DNA of 37,932 nt from Oculatellaceae cyanobacterium Prado106 (GTDB lineage Bacteria; Cyanobacteriota; Cyanobacteriia; Elainellales; Elainellaceae), in contig JALOOP010000054.1 of the NCBI GenBank assembly GCA_025454315.1, forward strand, positions 1 through 37,932, given 5' to 3'. Numbering within the stretch: the stretch's first letter is position 1; every line of letters starts with the position of its first letter. Both the position numbers and the translations under genes were made by a program. The notes beneath the pieces were generated by a model. The model ran no database searches and was not told where the DNA came from. It saw nothing but the letters and a program-made list of their open reading frames with translations. Below are positions 37,561-37,932 of this stretch, one piece after another.

Positions 37561-37730
37561 GAGTGGGGAGTGGGCGAAGGGCGAAAGGGGAAAGGGAAAA
37601 GGGGAAAGGGGATATCTCAGAAGATCTCTTAGGGGATGTCTATTACAGATTTCACTGTGATACTCAGTCAACCCCAAGATTCTATCCAAGTCCCCCCTTT
37701 CGCCTTTCCCCTTTCCCCTTTTCGCTTCTT
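37561..37730. repeat. Foldback heptamer element M
   Basis: The G-rich arm 37561-37611 mixes GGGGAGT, GGCGAAA and GGGGAAA units. The spacer 37612-37690 is related to that of element E, and the C-rich arm 37691-37730 has CGCCTTT/CCCCTTT units. It fills the gap between the lipoprotein gene stop and the stop of the last minus-strand frame. Confidence 0.85.
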
Positions 37731-37932
37731 CTAAACCACCCGACAAGTCTTCGTATAAGCCGCTTCCTGCCATTTCCGTTTGGTTCTCAATGCTTTAGCC
37801 AGCGTGCGAGAGGGCCAGGGAGCGGGATTGTGGAGTGGGCCTTGGGGGGCAAGCCATTGAGCCACTTCTGGGTGAGTGTCCTTGAGGCAGCCGATAAATT
37901 CATCCCAGAACCAGGGCCACATGCAATCGTGA
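37731..37932 (-). CDS. C-terminal part of an unidentified gene, cut by the window edge
   Basis: The minus frame is open from the right edge and ends at 37731. An internal ATG at 37922 gives MWPWFWDEFIGCLKDTHPEV..., but the frame continues upstream (H D C M W P W), so it may be the tail of a longer protein. It is Trp/Pro-rich at the start and basic at the end (TLAKALRTKRKWQEAAYTKTC). It is unrecognised, but the composition looks protein-like rather than repeat-derived. Confidence 0.5.
   Translation of the reverse strand, partial: HDCMWPWFWDEFIGCLKDTHPEVAQWLAPQGPLHNPAPWPSRTLAKALRTKRKWQEAAYTKTCRVV

Overview
The window is chromosomal DNA from a cyanobacterium. The sequence is saturated with the octamer GCGATCGC (the HIP1 palindrome). 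It carries cyanobacterial genes such as psb27 (photosystem II assembly), a phylloquinone block (menA, menF, menD), a GerMN protein, a DUF2993 protein and a phasin-like protein. Heptamer and octamer tandem repeats of the kind described in filamentous cyanobacteria fill many gaps. I infer a filamentous, repeat-rich lineage but cannot name the genus. No rRNA, tRNA, CRISPR array, prophage or transposase gene is visible.

Layout. 0-4.5 kb: a TPR protein with a repeat-disrupted N-terminus, a secreted pentapeptide-repeat protein, and a decayed toxin-antitoxin locus (DUF104-like antitoxin, truncated PIN toxin joined to the tail of a MNT-type nucleotidyltransferase). 5-8.3 kb, minus strand: a Cys-motif protein, a phasin-like protein, the SRP RNA gene (ffs) and phosphoglucomutase. 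8.9-12.3 kb: a secreted NTF2-like protein, murG and an HD phosphohydrolase. 12.5-16.7 kb, minus strand: proB, a yqeG-type HAD phosphatase and mutM. 17-22.6 kb: menA divergent from menF-menD, then psb27 convergent. 22.8-25 kb: a small unknown protein and a GPH-family sugar symporter. 25.9-29 kb: aspS convergent with a sulfotransferase. 30.2-33.7 kb, minus strand: GerMN protein, DUF2993 protein, GAF-like/EAL protein. 34.6-37.6 kb: a PhzF-like isomerase and a lipoprotein with a glycosidase-like barrel. The right edge cuts a minus-strand gene.

How genes work together. menA, menF and menD supply three phylloquinone steps: chorismate to isochorismate, isochorismate to SEPHCHC, and late prenylation of the naphthoate ring. 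murG serves peptidoglycan synthesis, proB proline synthesis, and pgm glycogen/sugar metabolism. The remaining genes are mostly monocistronic housekeeping or envelope genes separated by long repeat-rich gaps.

The most striking signal is a dispersed foldback element that I do not find in any named class. A G-rich heptamer array (GGGGAAA or GGGGAGT units) comes first, followed by a spacer of about 80-110 bp and then a C-rich complementary array. At least ten copies occur, always in G-then-C order. They fill entire intergenic gaps (aspS/sulfotransferase and EAL/DUF2993). They have also entered reading frames: in-frame in menD, extending the C-terminus of MutM, and apparently breaking the N-terminus of the TPR protein. 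Because the unit is 7 bp, gain or loss of one unit shifts the frame, so these arrays could act as contingency switches. Other curiosities are a 42-bp minisatellite, a 15-bp repeat array that carries a gene's stop codon, a PIN/MNT chimera, and a candidate small transcript near 13.9 kb.
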